A stretch of 64,000 nt of DNA, from positions 1 to 64,000 of the forward strand of contig KV748303.1 in NCBI GenBank assembly GCA_001692895.1. The letters run 5' to 3'. The notes beneath the pieces are model-generated. The model was not told the origin of the DNA and did not search any database. It saw only the letters and a program-made list of their open reading frames with translations. The DNA is from Cenococcum geophilum 1.58. Lineage: Eukaryota > Ascomycota > Dothideomycetes > Gloniales > Gloniaceae. Below, in pieces: positions 37,140 through 49,312 of this stretch. The translations under genes were made by a program, and so were the position numbers. Each line of letters starts with the position of its first letter. The first letter of the stretch is position 1.

Positions 37140-37870
37140 AGGTTATTATAACCCCTTTATTAATTTAATAAGGTAATAAAATAATCTATATAATTTATAT
37201 ACTAGAATTTAAACCCCTACTAAGTTAGCTTTTAATTATTTAAAAAAAAATACTACTAATAATAATATAATAAGTTATTAGCAGAAATCTATATAATAAA
37301 TATTAAAATATTTAAGAGTATAAGTAGTCTATCGTATACTTTTAAAATGGCGGGTATTATATTAAGCTTTTAAATAAAGCCCTGATAAAAGCTCTCATAT
37401 AAAGCTTATTAAAGCTTATATAAGCCTTTACTTAAAGCTTACCCTTTATTATAAAATAGCCCTTATAGTATAATATAATAAAAGTATTATTTTAATAAAT
37501 TAATACTATCTAGTAGTAATTAAGCAACTTTAAGCTTTTATTATTACTTTAAAAAACTTTATAAAGGGGTTTAAGAAGTCTTTTTTAAGAAAAGCCCTTA
37601 TATATATAATAAATATTATTAGATTTTATATTTACTTTTAAATTAAGCCTAACTTAAATAGGGTACTTTAGTTACTATAATAGATCCTTTTAATAAAATA
37701 ATATTACTTAATAATAAATAAAGTAAAAGCTCATATAAAGAGGCGGTTAAGGGGTTTTCTTTAAAAAACTCTATATATATATTTAATATATTAATTAAAC
37801 TTTAATATATAAGCTCTAAGTTAAAGCTTTTAAACTTAGATTAAAGTTTATATAAAATACTAATATTTTA
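37140..37870. other. Extreme AT-rich stretch in R copy 3
   Basis: About 730 bp in which even CpG is scarce and G+C is visibly lower than in any neighbour. No coding signal seen. It looks like older or more heavily mutated DNA, or an insertion of different origin. Confidence 0.5.
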
Positions 37871-38189
37871 TATATTTAGTGCTATTATAAAGATTATTTA
37901 TAACTCTAGTTAAGGTTATTAAACTTAATAAATAAGCTAATAATTAAAATAGAAAATTAATATAAAATATAGTATATTTACTTTTATACTTATAGACTAA
38001 GTAATAAATCTTTTTAAATAGGTTTTTTTTTTGTAAATATTATATATTATTTTACCTTTTAAGCCTATTTCCTAAGGTATTATAATATAGGAGGTATATT
38101 AATTATTGCCTTCTTATACTTTAGGACCTATAATACTACTACTATTTTTTTAATTAATATTAGAGACAGCTTAAGATATTTAAGAATTT

Positions 38190-38880
38190 CTCTTTTTAGC
38201 ATTTATGTATATTGCCAACAATCTTCCTAAGGTATTGCAATATCTGGATCTTATTCGCGATTCTTATACTGCCCTAGGCGTGTAGATAATCCCTAATAAT
38301 ATCATTAAATACGGAATTAGAATGGAACCCTAACACGGATTTTAAGTAGAGGATAATAGATTTATGCTAAAGGCACGTCTATATAAGGTGGAGTTAGAAT
38401 ATAATGCTAATAAGAGAAAGGGAAAATATAAAAAGAATAATATAAAATCTAAATATAGGAAATTGGATATAGATGGGGAGCTAGAAGCTCCTATATAAGA
38501 TCTATTATTACCTATTATTAACGAGTTAGCCTAAAAGGATGATAGGCTAATAGATAAAGAGTAGATTGGTCCTTTAACTAATTTAAAAATTAGTAAGAAT
38601 TAGTCTTAGTATAGGGGGGCGGGCGCCTATTGCGCGGGTACCGGGCCAGAATATCTACGGTATTATTAGTGGGATTATATAGAGAAGGGCCTTTTATTTA
38701 AATAGACTTATAAGGGCCTAAAAATAATTAATAAAGAGGAACTTATATATGATTTTTAGGACTAGGTAAATCTTTTTTAAATTATTTTATAAATTATTTT
38801 TAAGATATAGAGGCGTTTATAAATACTCCGTAGGACTACTAAATAAGGAAGTTTATAATGACTAAAACAGCCCTTTCCCT
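38190..38880 (+). pseudogene. Unidentified short ORF relic
   Basis: A plus-strand frame starting MYIANNLPKVLQYLDLIRDS (about 38,203-38,262) runs for some 200 codons with few stops until 38,520. It includes RFMLKARLYKVELEYNANKR (about 38,360-38,420) and a Lys-rich region. CpA is less depleted here than nearby. Family unknown. It may be a gene captured between repeat blocks. Confidence 0.4.
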
Positions 38881-39579
38881 AAAAAACATGTGTTAGCTTA
38901 TAAAATTTCCACCCTAAGGTAAAATATATAAATAGATGTTAGATAAAAGTTAATCTTTAATAACATTAGATATGGGTTTAATATATATACTATATCTACT
39001 TCCCCTAGACACTATTAAAGGGCAAGTATTTAGAGGTAGTGTAGGTGGGAATAAATAAACTAATTAAAAGTCTTATTATTTAGTAAAGAATTTAGCATAA
39101 CGCTTAATTAATTAAGCGTATAATAAGAAGGTTAATATATAATCTACTTATAGGTATATAAACTTCTTAGTTAGGGCGTATAAGAGCCACTAAATATCTA
39201 ATGTAATAATAGGGATAGAGATAATCACAATCCTGGTAATAATGGCAACGTTACTTATATATTTTAAAGAGAACAAATTAGAGTAAGATTTAGGCGGCGT
39301 TAAGAAGGATAGTATGGCCTTAGTAGGGTGCTTATAAGGACTGAGGCCGCACTATATAAATAGTTTATATTACTACTGCCTAACGAGGCGTTACTTTAGT
39401 AGTATTATATAACACTAGATTATATAGTATTAGGGGTAGAAAAGTACTACTTATTTTAAAAAAACATAGGCTAGCTATTAAGGCGTTAGCTAAGCTAAAG
39501 AATTACTACCTTAATAAAGGTCTAAAATGGTATTATAGACGGTAAAGGTAAACAGTAATATAGAGAGTAGATAGTAAAT

Positions 39580-40370
39580 TAAGGCAGTTTTTTAAAAGCC
39601 TTTCTAAAAGTCCCCCTAGCTAGCGGCCTAACCGTAGTATAATATTAATCTATTACTTTGCCCTAGTAATATAAGTAGTTTAGATAGGTTCTAGAATAAG
39701 GCTAAAACTAGTCTAAAATCCAAATTTAATCTTTAATATGGCTGCTTTACCTAAGGGTATAAAACATTACTATACTTATATATCCGAGTTAGGTAATTCT
39801 TTTCCTTAATAACGTTCTGAATTTGTTTTACTTAGCTATATACTAAGTTAGCTAATTTATAAAAGAGGGAATACTAGCCTTATAACTTTCCCTCCTTATT
39901 ATAACGGACGCGATATATCTTATATAGTAGCTCCTAGATAGTTAGGGGGTTAGGTATATCTTTTTCTATATCTATAGTAATATGAAATAAGATCTAGTTT
40001 ATATTTAGGGCTTAAAACGGCTTAATATAGGCGTAGTATTTCCAGAATTCTAAATTATTAGTTAAACGTCTTATAAAGGCAAGATATGCCTTAATGGCAT
40101 TAATATACTTAGAATAGTCCCAACTAGTAAATTCGTTTACTTAAAGTCTAAGAATTATATATTTTAGCTAGCGTTTAGCACTAGGGGGTTTAGCACTAGG
40201 GGCGTTTAACATTATATAGTCTAAGGATTTTAGGGGTTAGAGTGTAGGGAAATTGCTTAGCTATTATAAGCTTCGGCTATATACGCTATTATAGCCTAGC
40301 TAAGCAGCAACCAATAGGAGATCTAGGCGGTAATAATACTTAAGAGGAATCCGTTCTACTATTCCTTACT
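39580..40370 (-). repeat. Repeat R, copy 4 (sub-block 1 only)
   Basis: Starts at 39,581 and follows copy 1 to about 40,220. The orphan minus-strand frame retains its ATG (tttaacat near 40,206-40,213). It ends near 40,370 with the block that also closes copies 1 and 2. Confidence 0.65.
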
Positions 40371-41100
40371 ATAGTATAACTTATAGAAAATACGGATGCT
40401 TTTATAAACCTTAACTAAGCACTTATTAGGTGGCAATATATAAGGCAATATTTAGAAAGCCTTTTAAGAAATAGTTTTAGTATATAATGTTATCTAATAA
40501 AGGCGTATATAAAGTGAAGTTTCTAAAAGTCTATAAGGCGCATAGGCTTAAGCGTTATATATTACGCGAATAGGCTAGCGTATAACCCTAGGATTTTCGC
40601 TAAACTACTTTATAAGCGTATAGCGTAATATTTATATATAAACATCGNAATCCNANNCCCAATTTANACGGTATATTTNTAGAAATTTATAACTTAAATA
40701 AATAAAAAAGCTAAAGGCTTNGCGATTATATAAGCTCGCTAGTCTAAATTAGAATCTTAAAAGGTCTATAAACCTAAACTTCTAAATCTTTAACCACTTT
40801 TAACTTAAATTCGCATTCTTTAAGTTAACCAATTTAGCTATTCCCAACCCAGCATTTTNGATTTTNGATTTTAGATTTTGGATTCTATTATTTAAGCAAC
40901 CGTTTATACTGCTAATACTATACTTTTAGCTTAACACGCGTCTAGGTAGCTTTATGCCGCATCTACTCTAGCCACTTTAGTCTTTTTTAGAAGCCTTTTT
41001 AGATTTCCTCTTATAAGTCTTACTAGACCCTTACCTTTTTTATTATTATTAAGGCTATGCGCAATACTAACCGTAAACAGATTAAGCCATAAAGTTGGTT
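40371..41100. other. Spacer before the SNF2 relic, with ambiguous bases
   Basis: 40,415-40,580 repeats the blocks at 34,025 and 36,003. Single N calls are scattered from 40,647 to 40,866. A tandem 'gattttngattttagattttgg' stretch lies at 40,860-40,885. No coding relic recognised. Confidence 0.45.
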
Positions 41101-41122
41101 AAATTACACTTAGTTAATTAAG

Positions 41123-44100
41123 ATGGACAATAACCCAGCGGATAGTGTTAACTTGCCCCGCGATCCTAATACGGCTATACCTACTACTAAAAATAAATAC
41201 GCAAGCCTAGTGGCTTCCTTAATGGCTTTAAGCATATTACTACTAGAGGAATATTTACGGAAGCCTTCTATAAATAGTCCTCCACCTAAAACCGCAACGT
41301 TATTACTATTATTAGCACGCTCTCTTTTCGCGCCGCCGTTAGACCTATAGCGGGATTTTAATAAGGCACTTAGCGGCATTAACAATTTAATAACGGATGC
41401 TACTAGAGTAATTACTGCAGGTAGTAATACGGCGGCTACTAACCCTGCTAATTTAGATATAGATAGCGTAGACTTCCTTTAGAATTTTAACCTAGAGGAT
41501 ATTAAAACCGTGGTAGAAGTACTAGACACTAAAAAGGGTAAGGACGCTAATATCGCTAGAAGCTTACCTAAACTAGCTAACTTCTACGATCTTTCCGCCT
41601 AAGAACTAAGCTATATTATAGAAAACGAACCATTTATATCTATATTTAAGGCTATTAACAAAGCCGTCTTTTAGCTAGCTTATAAGGTGTCTATACACAT
41701 ATAGAAACCTTAGCCCCGTATATTTAACCTAAAAATAGTCGTCTACACACTATCTGCGGGAGAGTATTACGGTAACTAGAAGTTCTTTAATCCTTAGTTA
41801 GGAGAATAGGATAAATAGAGCTCTATTAACTACTACGCCAATTTTCTATATAAAATAAGATAAACCTTCTACTTTAGGAAAGGAGGATTTTTCTTTAATA
41901 AAGGCCTAACCGAGGACATAGCTAACTAGCGCATTTAGTTAATTCTTAAGCACGCTAATATATATAATACTCCTTCTAAGGTTATAAAACATAAGCATAA
42001 AGTAAATAAGCGTAAGCTTAAGGGTTTAGAAAATAATACCCTAGGTAAGAGGCAACCGTATACCAGAAAGAAGACTTTTAAAAAGCCTTTTAACAAAAAC
42101 CTAAGCAGTGCCTTTAGTAATACCTTACCGGTGAATAGTAACGATAACTATAATAAAGAAGAACTAGATATAGTAGACCCGCAATTAATAATTAAGGATA
42201 TAGCCGTTAATCCGGCAACATTTAATGTAGGTAATAATGACAATAACTACGTCCGCGGGTTAATAAAGCTTAAGCTACCCCTTGAGTTTCGCTAAGTAAC
42301 AAACTATAAATACCAATACTAGTAATATACCTATATACGCTAGCTTATAAAGACGTATTATAAAGTAATAGCTATTACTAAGCGGATGCAGTTAGGACTT
42401 AATAACGCCGCGGCCGTAAGGATAGATAGGTTGGGTATAGTAAACGGCTGGGTATAGGTTATAGAGGACGATGCTACTAAAAAAGATAATAATAATAAAG
42501 ACCTTAATAGGGCCGATGATATAGTTTATATAGGCCAGCCTATAGTAAAGGATCTCGAAAACCTAGCTAAGCTAAGTAAGCTAATAAACAACGCTAAATA
42601 CTAATAGGATAATATTAAAAAGTCTATGCGAAACCTTTAGATTAAAGATTAATATAAACCCTATCTCCTTTACCAGTCGTTATCAACGCCGCTCCGCTAG
42701 TAGTAGCTTATTAGGATAAATGCTATTATAGACGTACGCGAGTATAGGAAGATGCGGGGAATAATACTAGCGGATATTGTTGGTCTAGGTAAGACTTTTT
42801 AGCTCGCTAGCTATATATTATATATAAGTCGCTACTACTACCTATACTAAAGGAGACTTTCCGGAAAGCTTTTTAAAATTGTTCTTATTTACTAACTAGC
42901 TCTTAAACAATTAATAAGTAGAAAAAGGCGTTCCGCTACGCTACCGAAAAACGTAATACTGCTGCGCTTAAAGCAATTAGTCTAGTAAAGCCATTCCTAA
43001 TAGTTGTCCCACTTATACTTATTAAACAGTAGATTAAAGAGCTGCAGTAATTTTTACCTGTTTTTAATATCTAGGTATATTATAATAAATCGTCGACCTA
43101 AAAATCCGCCGCTGCTAATATCTAGCGTTAAAACAAAATCCTTACGCAGAAGTATAAACTGTTTAACGGCGATCGCGCTAACGTACGCGTTGTCGTTATT
43201 AGTATATACGGCACTATTGCATCACATTACGGCCCGAGCGTACTTAAGAAGTGGCGTAAAAAAACCTATAGGGCGACGTTTAAGGCGAGGGGGTTAGTGT
43301 ATTAGCCTATTAACTGGTTTAAAATACTAGACAGGAAATAGCCTAGGGATCTCTTAGGTCGATAGTATAGCATTCTACTTAATAAAGCTTATTATATAAG
43401 GAATAACGATTCCCTAGCGTATATTACTATTAAGTTTATAGATTGTCCTTTTACTATACTTTATAGCGCTACCCCGCTATTTACGGGTATTAGGGATAAC
43501 TTTGGCCTAGTGGCGCTAATTAAGCCTTAACTAAAGCTTAACTTCTTAATTAGAACTTCTAATAGCGCCGTCTTTAAGAAGAACAATAACCCCTTTAAGG
43601 TAGCGGACGATTACCTAGTGGCTATACTGCGACTAACCTTAGTGTTATTTACTACGTTCGTCCTTAGCCTAGAAGATAGCGTTAAGTAGGGCTATAGGCT
43701 TAAGTAGATTTGGTCGCAATATCTTATATATCGGCGGTATATATTATTCTGTTTTATCGGTTCTACCTAAAATGTAATTAGCTAGGCGCTCCCTTGCTAT
43801 AAAAGCATCGTTTTTGACCTTAATAATCCGCTAATAGCTTAAGCTATCTATAATATATTTGCGGAAGCCTTCCTTAAAAAGCTTATAGTAATAGACACTA
43901 CTTATATAGGGGATAGTTGCGTTATTATAAACGCCAACAGCTACCGCGCGCTCGTGCTAATGTCTACTTAGCCTATACTAGCGCTCTCTTACTCAGCTAT
44001 AAATCTACCTAAGAAGAGTAAAAAGGGCTGGTTAAAGAACCCTTATATAATCTATACTATTCTTAAATAAATAGTAAAGTCCCTAGAGCTTCCCGCGGCT

Positions 44101-45370
44101 ATATAGCCGTATAATATCCCGCTAGCGTCTAATATTCTACCGCTTATTAGGGCTATCCTATAACATTTATCCCGGTTAAGCGCCTTAGTCGCTAATATAG
44201 CTGACCAGGTTATTAAACGTAAGGAAAAGGTAATTATTTAATTGCTATACCCGCTAGAGCAGCTAATTATCCGCGAGATATTTGTGTCTTTTAGTATTAA
44301 TACCCACGTGCTGGCCTCTGACCTTACTTAGGGCCAGAAATCCGATCTTATTAAAATTTTTAACTTATTAGATATCTGCTAGGTCCTAATCGCCAGCTAT
44401 ATAGCAAATAGTGCTAGTCTAAACTTGTAGTAAAGCTACTATAATGTCTACCTGTTTGACCCGGCGCCTAGCGTAAACGTATAAAAGTAAGTAATTAGGT
44501 ATATATATTAATTAGGACAGCCCTATAAGGTTATAATTATTAAATACTATATATAGCAGATGTTTAATAAAAAGGTAGTAAATACCTAAATCCTTCGCGC
44601 CCTTCTTGGTCTGATAGCTATAATTAATAAAGATTAAGTTTTTAAAACCTATATATATAATTATATAACGCCTAGGCTAGAGAACGTCCTTAATTTAATA
44701 TCCCTAAAAGGTTTCCACCTAGACGATAAAGGGAAACTATAGCATTTATTAAATCCTAATATCCTATTAGAGCTGCTAAATAAACCCTTATTTAAACCTA
44801 AGGAAGTTCTAATCCAGTTCTTTATAACTTAACGCGGCCGCTAGGCTGTCTAATATAGAGGTTTTAGTAAAGCCTTCTAGGAAAACCTCTATCTAACTAT
44901 AAAATCCGATCTAGAAGTCCAATTAGAAATAAAAGACAATGAGGATAAATGTCCTAAGTGTAAGCTAAAAGTATTAAGATGTAAGCGTAAGGCTACGCCT
45001 AGTAAGGTTAAAGATAATAAAGATATAGGTTTTAATACCGGTATAGCGCCCGTAATAGCTATATAGAAGACGCGCTTATACGCGGTAGGTAAAAAACCTA
45101 TTAAGGTTACTAGCCCTAAGGTGCGAGCTAAGAAGGCGCCTATTATTAAGACTAAAGCTAGTAAACTAAAAATATTATGGGCTAAGCAGTAAAACACTGG
45201 GCCCGCTACTTTTACTATTATTACGGTATCCTCTAGCAAAAACTTATAGAAGCGCGCTAAGGTTAACCTAAACGTTAGTAGAATAACCGCCCCTAATAAT
45301 AAGTATATATAGTCCTACTTACCCAATACCGTAATTACTGGTTAGACTTTTATTAGAAGGCTTTTTAGAT
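41123..45370 (+). pseudogene. SNF2-family helicase/ATPase relic
   Basis: Swi2/Snf2-type DNA-dependent ATPase, which remodels or translocates on chromatin, about 1,400 codons from an ATG at 41,123. The N-terminal third is low-complexity and Asn/Asp-rich. Motif I reads IILADIVGLGKTF (42,761-42,799, expected A-D-x-x-G-L-G-K-T). Motif II reads LLNKAYYIRN (~43,376-43,405, expected D-E-A-H, all three changes C-to-T or G-to-A). Motif III is LYSATPLFTGIRDN (~43,460-43,502). The C-terminal lobe shows LFDPAPSVNV (~44,454-44,484) and the motif VI region VIRYIYQLGQPYKVIIIKYY (~44,496-44,555). A CPKCK pair at ~44,951 hints at a zinc-binding tail. Short surviving ORFs (41,123-41,350; 43,004-43,297) are fragments or shadows. 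No terminal repeats clearly bound it. Confidence 0.82.
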
Positions 45371-46825
45371 AAGTCTATATTAGTATTTTTATAAGTCTTT
45401 ATAATTTCCTATATTCTCTACCACTAGAATCCCTACCTATATTAGGTTTCCACTAAGCATCTTTCTTTAATAGGGTTGGTATTACTATCTTCCTACTTAG
45501 ATACTGATTTCCCGTTAGCCTACTCTTAGCTTCGCTCTTATACTAACCGCTAGTATTAGCGCGCTAGATTTTTGGTCTTATTACCTCCTTATAGATAACC
45601 GTAACAGCCTCTAGTTAGCTTTTTAGAAAGGCTTTTTATATTTCTTTCTTACTCCGGTTGGATCTCTTAGGCGTTATTCTAATAGCCATCCTTTTATATT
45701 CCCTTTTAATGGTATACCGTCTAAATATTTCCTTTTTTACTTCCCTATTTTACTTTCTTACTTTTCTACTTTCTTACTCTAGCATTTAGTGCTAATACCT
45801 TTAGGACCTTAAAATTGCTTAGTTAACTAACAGACCTATTTACTTCTAATGGCGTTAGCTAAGATCTTTTTATAAAAGGCTCCTAATAAAGTACTAATTA
45901 ATCTATACTTTAGCACTTATTTACTAGCATATATCCCTACTTAGACTTTAGTTATTATTACTACTAGCCCCCCTATATAGAAGAGGTAGTTAGTAATATA
46001 AAGACTTCTACCTTAATTAATAACTATATAAGTAATACCTATTTTATCTTATACACTTAACATACTATAAAAAACATTTGTCCGTTATTAGCAGCTTATT
46101 TTTTTTTTTTTTTTTATATTTATTGTATTATACTACGTATAATACTACGCATGCAGCCTCTAGGCTATGGCGCTATAGTTCTATATATATAAATCCTTCC
46201 TAGGCAGCTTAATATATACTAGTAGCTAAGTGGACACTCTAGCCCGTTTTTAAAATACTAGGGGAGCTCTAGCGACTAATATTTTTTCGTTTTGGTATTT
46301 TGCTTACTATAGTCCAGTTTACACTAAGAAAAGGAAATCCTAGCTCTTTTATCTATTTCTGCCGTATTCTACCGTTCCTAAAGTAGAAAAAGCGCTCTAA
46401 AAGAAAGATTTTTATTAAATAGTTTTGTACTTAAGAATAAGAGGCGTTATAATAGCTTACTAGCTTAAAAGCAGCTACTAATTACCCCTAAAGCGACTTT
46501 TTATCCTATACCCTATCTCTTCTCCTTGCTAAAGAAATAGGTAGGGAATTAGTAATTAATAGGTACTCTCCCTAAAAATAACCTACTAATAGTATTTTAT
46601 AAGGGCGAACCTTATTATATAAACCCACTCCTATAGGAAAATTTTTACGAAGTTGTCTTATATAGGGTATAAACACCAATTCGCCTATATACCTTAGATT
46701 TAACGTACTAAAGTAATATAGGCCGGTCCCTTCTCCTCCCCTATTATAGCCACCCCTATCTACGCATCTGCAGTACGCCTAGAGTGCGGTATTATATAGT
46801 ATATTATGGCAGTAGTGGTAGTTAT
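45371..46825. other. No gene seen; poly-T tract
   Basis: Pyrimidine-rich sequence without a recognisable frame. A run of about 17 T lies at 46,099-46,115. The word attagcagctta precedes the poly-T and recurs at about 49,299-49,312. Confidence 0.45.
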
Positions 46826-47392
46826 AGTAGAGGTTGTCTATAGCGCGATGGCTGTAGATAGGTTATAGAGGTTATCTATAGCGTAATAGCTATAGACAGG
46901 TTATAGAGGTCGTCTATAGCATAATAGCTGTAGATAGGTTATAGAGGTTATCTATAGCGTAATAGCTGTAGATAGGTTATAGAGAAGTCGTCTATAGTAT
47001 AATGGCCGTAGATAGGTTATAGAGGTTGTCTATAGCGTAATAGCTATAAATAGGTTATAGAGGTCGTCTGTAGCGTAATAGCTATAGATAGGTTGTAGAG
47101 AGGTCGTCTATAGCGCGATAGCCGTAAATAGGTTGTAGAGAGGTCGTTTATAGCGTAATAGCTGTAGATAGGTTATAGAGAGGTCTACAGCGTAATAGCC
47201 GTAGATAGGTTATAGAGAGGTTGTCTATAGCGTAATAGCTATAGATAAGTTAGAGAGGGGTTATCTATAGCGTAATGGCTATAGATAGGTTAGAAAGGGG
47301 TTGTCTATAGCGTAATAGCTATAAACTAGTTATAGTAGAGGTTATCTATAGTATAATAGCTATAGACTAGTTATAGTAGAGGTTGCGTTTAG
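46826..47392. repeat. ~37-bp minisatellite
   Basis: About 15 units of a 36-39 bp repeat built on gtctatagcgtaatagctat and agataggttatagag. Units vary by transitions and 1-3 bp indels. Confidence 0.92.
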
Positions 47393-47439
47393 TAATGTGT
47401 CTTTAGGGGCTATATAGCCTACGGCGCTATAGTAATAAT

Positions 47440-47615
47440 AATAGAGGAGCGAAAGGGGAGACGATAATAAAGAAGTGAAGGGGGAGATAACGACGAAGGA
47501 GTAAAGGGGGAGATAACGACGGAGGAATGAAGGGGGAGATAATAACGGAGGAGTAAAGGGGGAGACGATAACGGAGGAGTGAAGGGGGAGATAACGACAG
47601 AGGAGTAAAGGGGGT
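47440..47615. repeat. 26-bp purine-rich minisatellite
   Basis: About six units near gtgaagggggagataacgac plus gaagga. One strand is almost all purine, a composition that can form triplex or G-rich structures. Confidence 0.9.
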
Positions 47616-47639
47616 AGGTAGTTATATATTAGCTAATAA

Positions 47640-49135
47640 TATAGTAGAGTTTAATATACCTACTTATCTAGGCCTCTACCCTAGTTTTCTAGTACTTCGG
47701 TCCTAGTTTATAAGTAGTTGGCTGCTACTACCTAATATAGGGATTTTTACCAGTTCTTTCGGATATCTTATAACGGGATTAACCCGAGTACTAGTCCGCC
47801 CCCCTGTGGTTTATATAAGAGTTTCCTCCTAGAGTTAGTACGCTTTTACATAGCTTAGGAGCCTTCTATAGCCTCTAGTTTTACACTTCTCTTTATTATT
47901 TCCGCTAGCGCGGGTATAAGCTACCATTTATAGGGGTTATAACTTCTATTTTACGCGCCTACTAGCGTAGTCCTATAAGGGCGTTATAGCTGTATCCTGT
48001 AATATAGCTAGGTATACCTTTTACGGTTAAGGCCTAGCCAAAACCTCTCCCGCCTAAGTAACTCCTATTTACTCCTTAAGCGTACCTTACTAATATACTA
48101 CCCTAGCGAGTAAGTAGTCCCGTCTATTAGTACACTAATATATATATCCGTTCTCTTAAGCCATATAATAGTCTCTCTAGCTAGGATGTAATTTTGCCTA
48201 CCTACTAGGTGCACTAGGGGTTAAAGCCTAGCTAAAGGGTAAGGTCCCTAGAGCCAGCAGTAGCTACTATATACTACGCCCCGCGACTACACTAGGTAGT
48301 CGTTTTACGTTACCTATAAGAGTTTCCTTATAATAGGCTGATTGTGTCTTATAGGAGGGGGGCTATAGAGACACTAGGTCCCGTACCGGACGACTTACTC
48401 CCCCCCTCCTACTAACTAAGCTTATATCCCCCCTTTTTATAAGCTGGCCTATATTTCTAATTATTAAGTCCTTATCTAACTGGCCTGTATTTCCTTAGAG
48501 CCTCCCCTATATAATACGCGTTAGGTTACGTATACTATACCTATTAAAACCCTCCTATAAGTTACCTGGTTAAACGCTATAGGGCCGTTAAAGCTAGCCT
48601 ATATTTCCGCTGCCTAGAGCTTTACCTATATTTCCACCTCGTTAAGCCATCTAGTCGCCGTTACGTCGCTATTACGTCTATCGTCTAGGTCGCGCGTACT
48701 ACGCCTATTGAGACCCTCTTTTAAGTTACCTAGGTGTTGGATAGATAGGCCCTTATAGAGGGGCCTTAATAAGTTCTTTAGGTAGGGCCTTAATAAGTTC
48801 TTTACGGTGGCCTTAGGGCCTTAATAAGTTTTATATAAGGTATCTATAACGCGTTAACCTTAACAAGTTCTTATAAAAAGAGGTTCCCTACGCCCTCGCC
48901 GTATCCCTTTGCGATCTTAAAGCTAGTGTAAGCCTAAGGGTGTCCTATTATATAACTAGGACGTATTTACGTTAACTAGCTATAATAAGGCTAGTTTCGG
49001 GCCTGGCTATAAGCCAGGTAGTCGTATATTAGGTAGTTTTCATATCCTAGTTTCCCTTAATAGGCCTCCCTAGGTGGTAGAGTAGGAGCCTTAAGCGGAG
49101 GTAGTAAGGCTCCTGGTATTATTAAGGGCGATATA
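47640..49135. other. C-rich, CpG-keeping stretch without a recognised gene
   Basis: Composition is less AT-rich than nearby. Several minus-strand frames run for 50-100 codons through stops, but no family is recognised. Internal repeats include 'gggccttaataagttctt' units at about 48,758-48,835 and a block at about 48,536-48,577 that recurs at about 48,688-48,733. Confidence 0.4.
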
Positions 49136-49312
49136 TACGCGTCGCGAGCTCAACACTATAGAACCGCAGCGACAGCGCGCTATACGCGCTGCGATGGCTT
49201 TCTACCATCGCCTCTGCACTTGGCTATTAAAAGGAACAATTTCCTGATAATATTTCCACCTACGGCGACGTGGACGCGTACAGTAGGGCTTTGCGGGCAT
49301 TAGCAGCTTATA
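49136..49312. other. Short island with little RIP
   Basis: About 175 bp keep many CpA and TpG sites (caacac, gcagcgacagcg, tctgcacttggc) inside strongly mutated DNA. It holds a perfect 7-bp stem (49,191-49,197 with 49,205-49,211, loop of 7) and is bounded by tacgcgtc (49,136-49,143) and its inverse gacgcgta (49,273-49,280). It may be single-copy DNA or a recent insertion. No frame is recognisable. Confidence 0.5.

Larger units (their letters stand above)
36325..39480 (-). repeat. Repeat R, copy 3, interrupted
   Basis: Sub-block 1 is at 36,326-36,930, sub-block 2 at 38,010-38,150 and sub-block 3 at 39,150-39,470. Extra DNA lies between them (37,140-37,870 and 38,160-39,130). The orphan frame is more decayed than in copies 1 and 2. 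Confidence 0.6.

Noticed and set aside
44889..45239. 116-codon minus-strand ORF
   Set aside because: Antisense to the C-terminal part of the SNF2 relic. It has no motif of its own.
23226..45370. Starship-type giant transposon carrying the helicases as cargo
   Set aside because: I found no DUF3435 tyrosine-recombinase-like captain and no shared outer boundaries. It cannot be excluded, because RIP and the window edge limit the view.
47640..49135. Ribosomal DNA spacer or degraded rRNA
   Set aside because: The C-rich, repeat-bearing composition suggested it, but I could not match any conserved rRNA core word.
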